A DNA stretch of 15,023 nucleotides, from positions 1 to 15,023 of the forward strand of contig JAFGSC010000004.1 of NCBI GenBank assembly GCA_016934875.1. The letters are read 5' to 3'. Under the pieces are notes generated by a model. The model saw only the letters and a list, made by a program, of their open reading frames with translations, had not been told where the DNA came from and made no database searches. The position numbers were made by a program, and so were the translations under genes. Shown piece by piece: positions 14,723 to 15,023 of the stretch (position 1 is the first letter of the stretch; each line of letters starts with the position of its first letter). The DNA is from Candidatus Atribacteria bacterium. Its GTDB lineage: Bacteria > Atribacterota > Phoenicimicrobiia > Phoenicimicrobiales > Stramentimicrobiaceae.

Positions 14723-15023
14723 TTAAAGTTCATCAATAGCTTTTTTGAGAGTTTTTATATCCTTCCAGGTTAGCTCTTTGGGGCTGCCCGGGAAAGTTGC
14801 TTCGTTTCTCAATAAATAACTGGGATGAAACATAGGAAATATCTTTATACCGCCTATCCAATCATGCCATTTGCCACGAAGTTTAGTGATTCCCTGAGTG
14901 GTATCTAAAAGGTGTTGAGTAGGGATATTGCCCAATGTAACAATAATTTTGGGATTGATTAAAGCAATCTGGGTTTCTAAATAGGGAAGACAGGTTTCTA
15001 TCTCACTTTTAGAAGGATTGCGA
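14723..15023 (-). CDS. Uracil-DNA glycosylase (type 4/5-like), C-terminal part
   Basis: On the minus strand an open frame runs from the window edge (complete codons from 15022) to a TAA at 14723-14725, 99 visible residues. The translation begins RNPSKSEIETCLPYLETQI and continues INPKIIVTLGNIPTQHLL, then ITKLRGKWHDWIGGIKIFP, MFHPSYLLRN and ELTWKDIKTLKKAIDEL. The C.PYL..QI, PKII.TLG and HPSYLLRN motifs are those of the family 4 uracil-DNA glycosylases, which often carry a [4Fe-4S] cluster; the visible Cys would be one ligand. The N-terminal half, including the first active-site motif, lies beyond the window. The internal TTG at 14935 is not a start, since the reading frame continues upstream with family motifs. 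The gene is convergent with the GntR gene (16 bases apart) and is a DNA repair gene unrelated to the cluster. Confidence 0.88.
   Translation of the reverse strand, partial: RNPSKSEIETCLPYLETQIALINPKIIVTLGNIPTQHLLDTTQGITKLRGKWHDWIGGIKIFPMFHPSYLLRNEATFPGSPKELTWKDIKTLKKAIDEL

Noticed and set aside
1..15023. CRISPR arrays, tRNA or rRNA genes, insertion sequences, phage genes
   Set aside because: No regularly spaced repeats, no cloverleaf-like GC-rich segments, no transposase or integrase motifs and no long terminal repeats were seen on either strand.

Overview
The window reads as a bacterial, AT-rich (roughly mid-30s % G+C by eye) chromosomal segment. Almost every gene has a strong Shine-Dalgarno (AGGAGG-like) site, and the genes are densely packed on the + strand. 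The content (TRAP-TAXI importer, B12-dependent mutase with reactivase, MttB-type methyltransferase, peptidase U32, type-4-like uracil-DNA glycosylase) points to an anaerobic heterotroph. Gene style suggests an uncultured low-GC lineage such as Atribacterota, or a clostridium-like one. That placement is inference only and cannot be proven from this window.

Layout. (1) 2-184: the C-terminal tail of a peptidase U32 family protein. (2) 185-652: an AT-rich intergenic region with a plausible promoter and a 15-bp perfect palindrome (GGTATAC-T-GTATACC) at the expected transcription start. (3) 653-5533: an opine-dehydrogenase-family enzyme, then a 1216-residue protein that fuses a B12-binding-like domain, a mutase-like barrel and a MutL (GlmL) reactivating ATPase. 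(4) 5646-9135: a TRAP-TAXI uptake system (fused 4TM/12TM permease and solute-binding protein) plus a small secreted Ig/IPT-like protein. (5) 9177-9210: a 16-bp perfect hairpin between genes. (6) 9233-13873: an AtuA-like (DUF1446) protein, an MmgE/PrpD family protein, a DUF4387 protein and a non-pyrrolysine MttB homologue. (7) 13969-14706: a GntR/FCD regulator. (8) 14723-15023, minus strand: the C-terminal part of a uracil-DNA glycosylase.

Together, 653-14706 looks like one catabolic module under one regulator. The TAXI system would import a small carboxylate or amino-acid-like solute. An opine-dehydrogenase-type enzyme could release or form an amino acid/2-oxoacid conjugate, and the B12 mutase fusion would rearrange a carbon skeleton. 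The AtuA/DUF4387 pair and the PrpD-like enzyme would handle hydration, dehydration, decarboxylation or epimerisation of the resulting acid. The MttB homologue would demethylate a methylated amine. The GntR/FCD protein probably senses a carboxylate intermediate and acts at the palindrome upstream of the first gene. The families are recognised with good confidence; the substrate, the order of steps and the end products are not determined. The most unusual single element is the mutase-MutL fusion, which also has a Cys in place of the usual Asp of the B12-binding DxHxxG motif.
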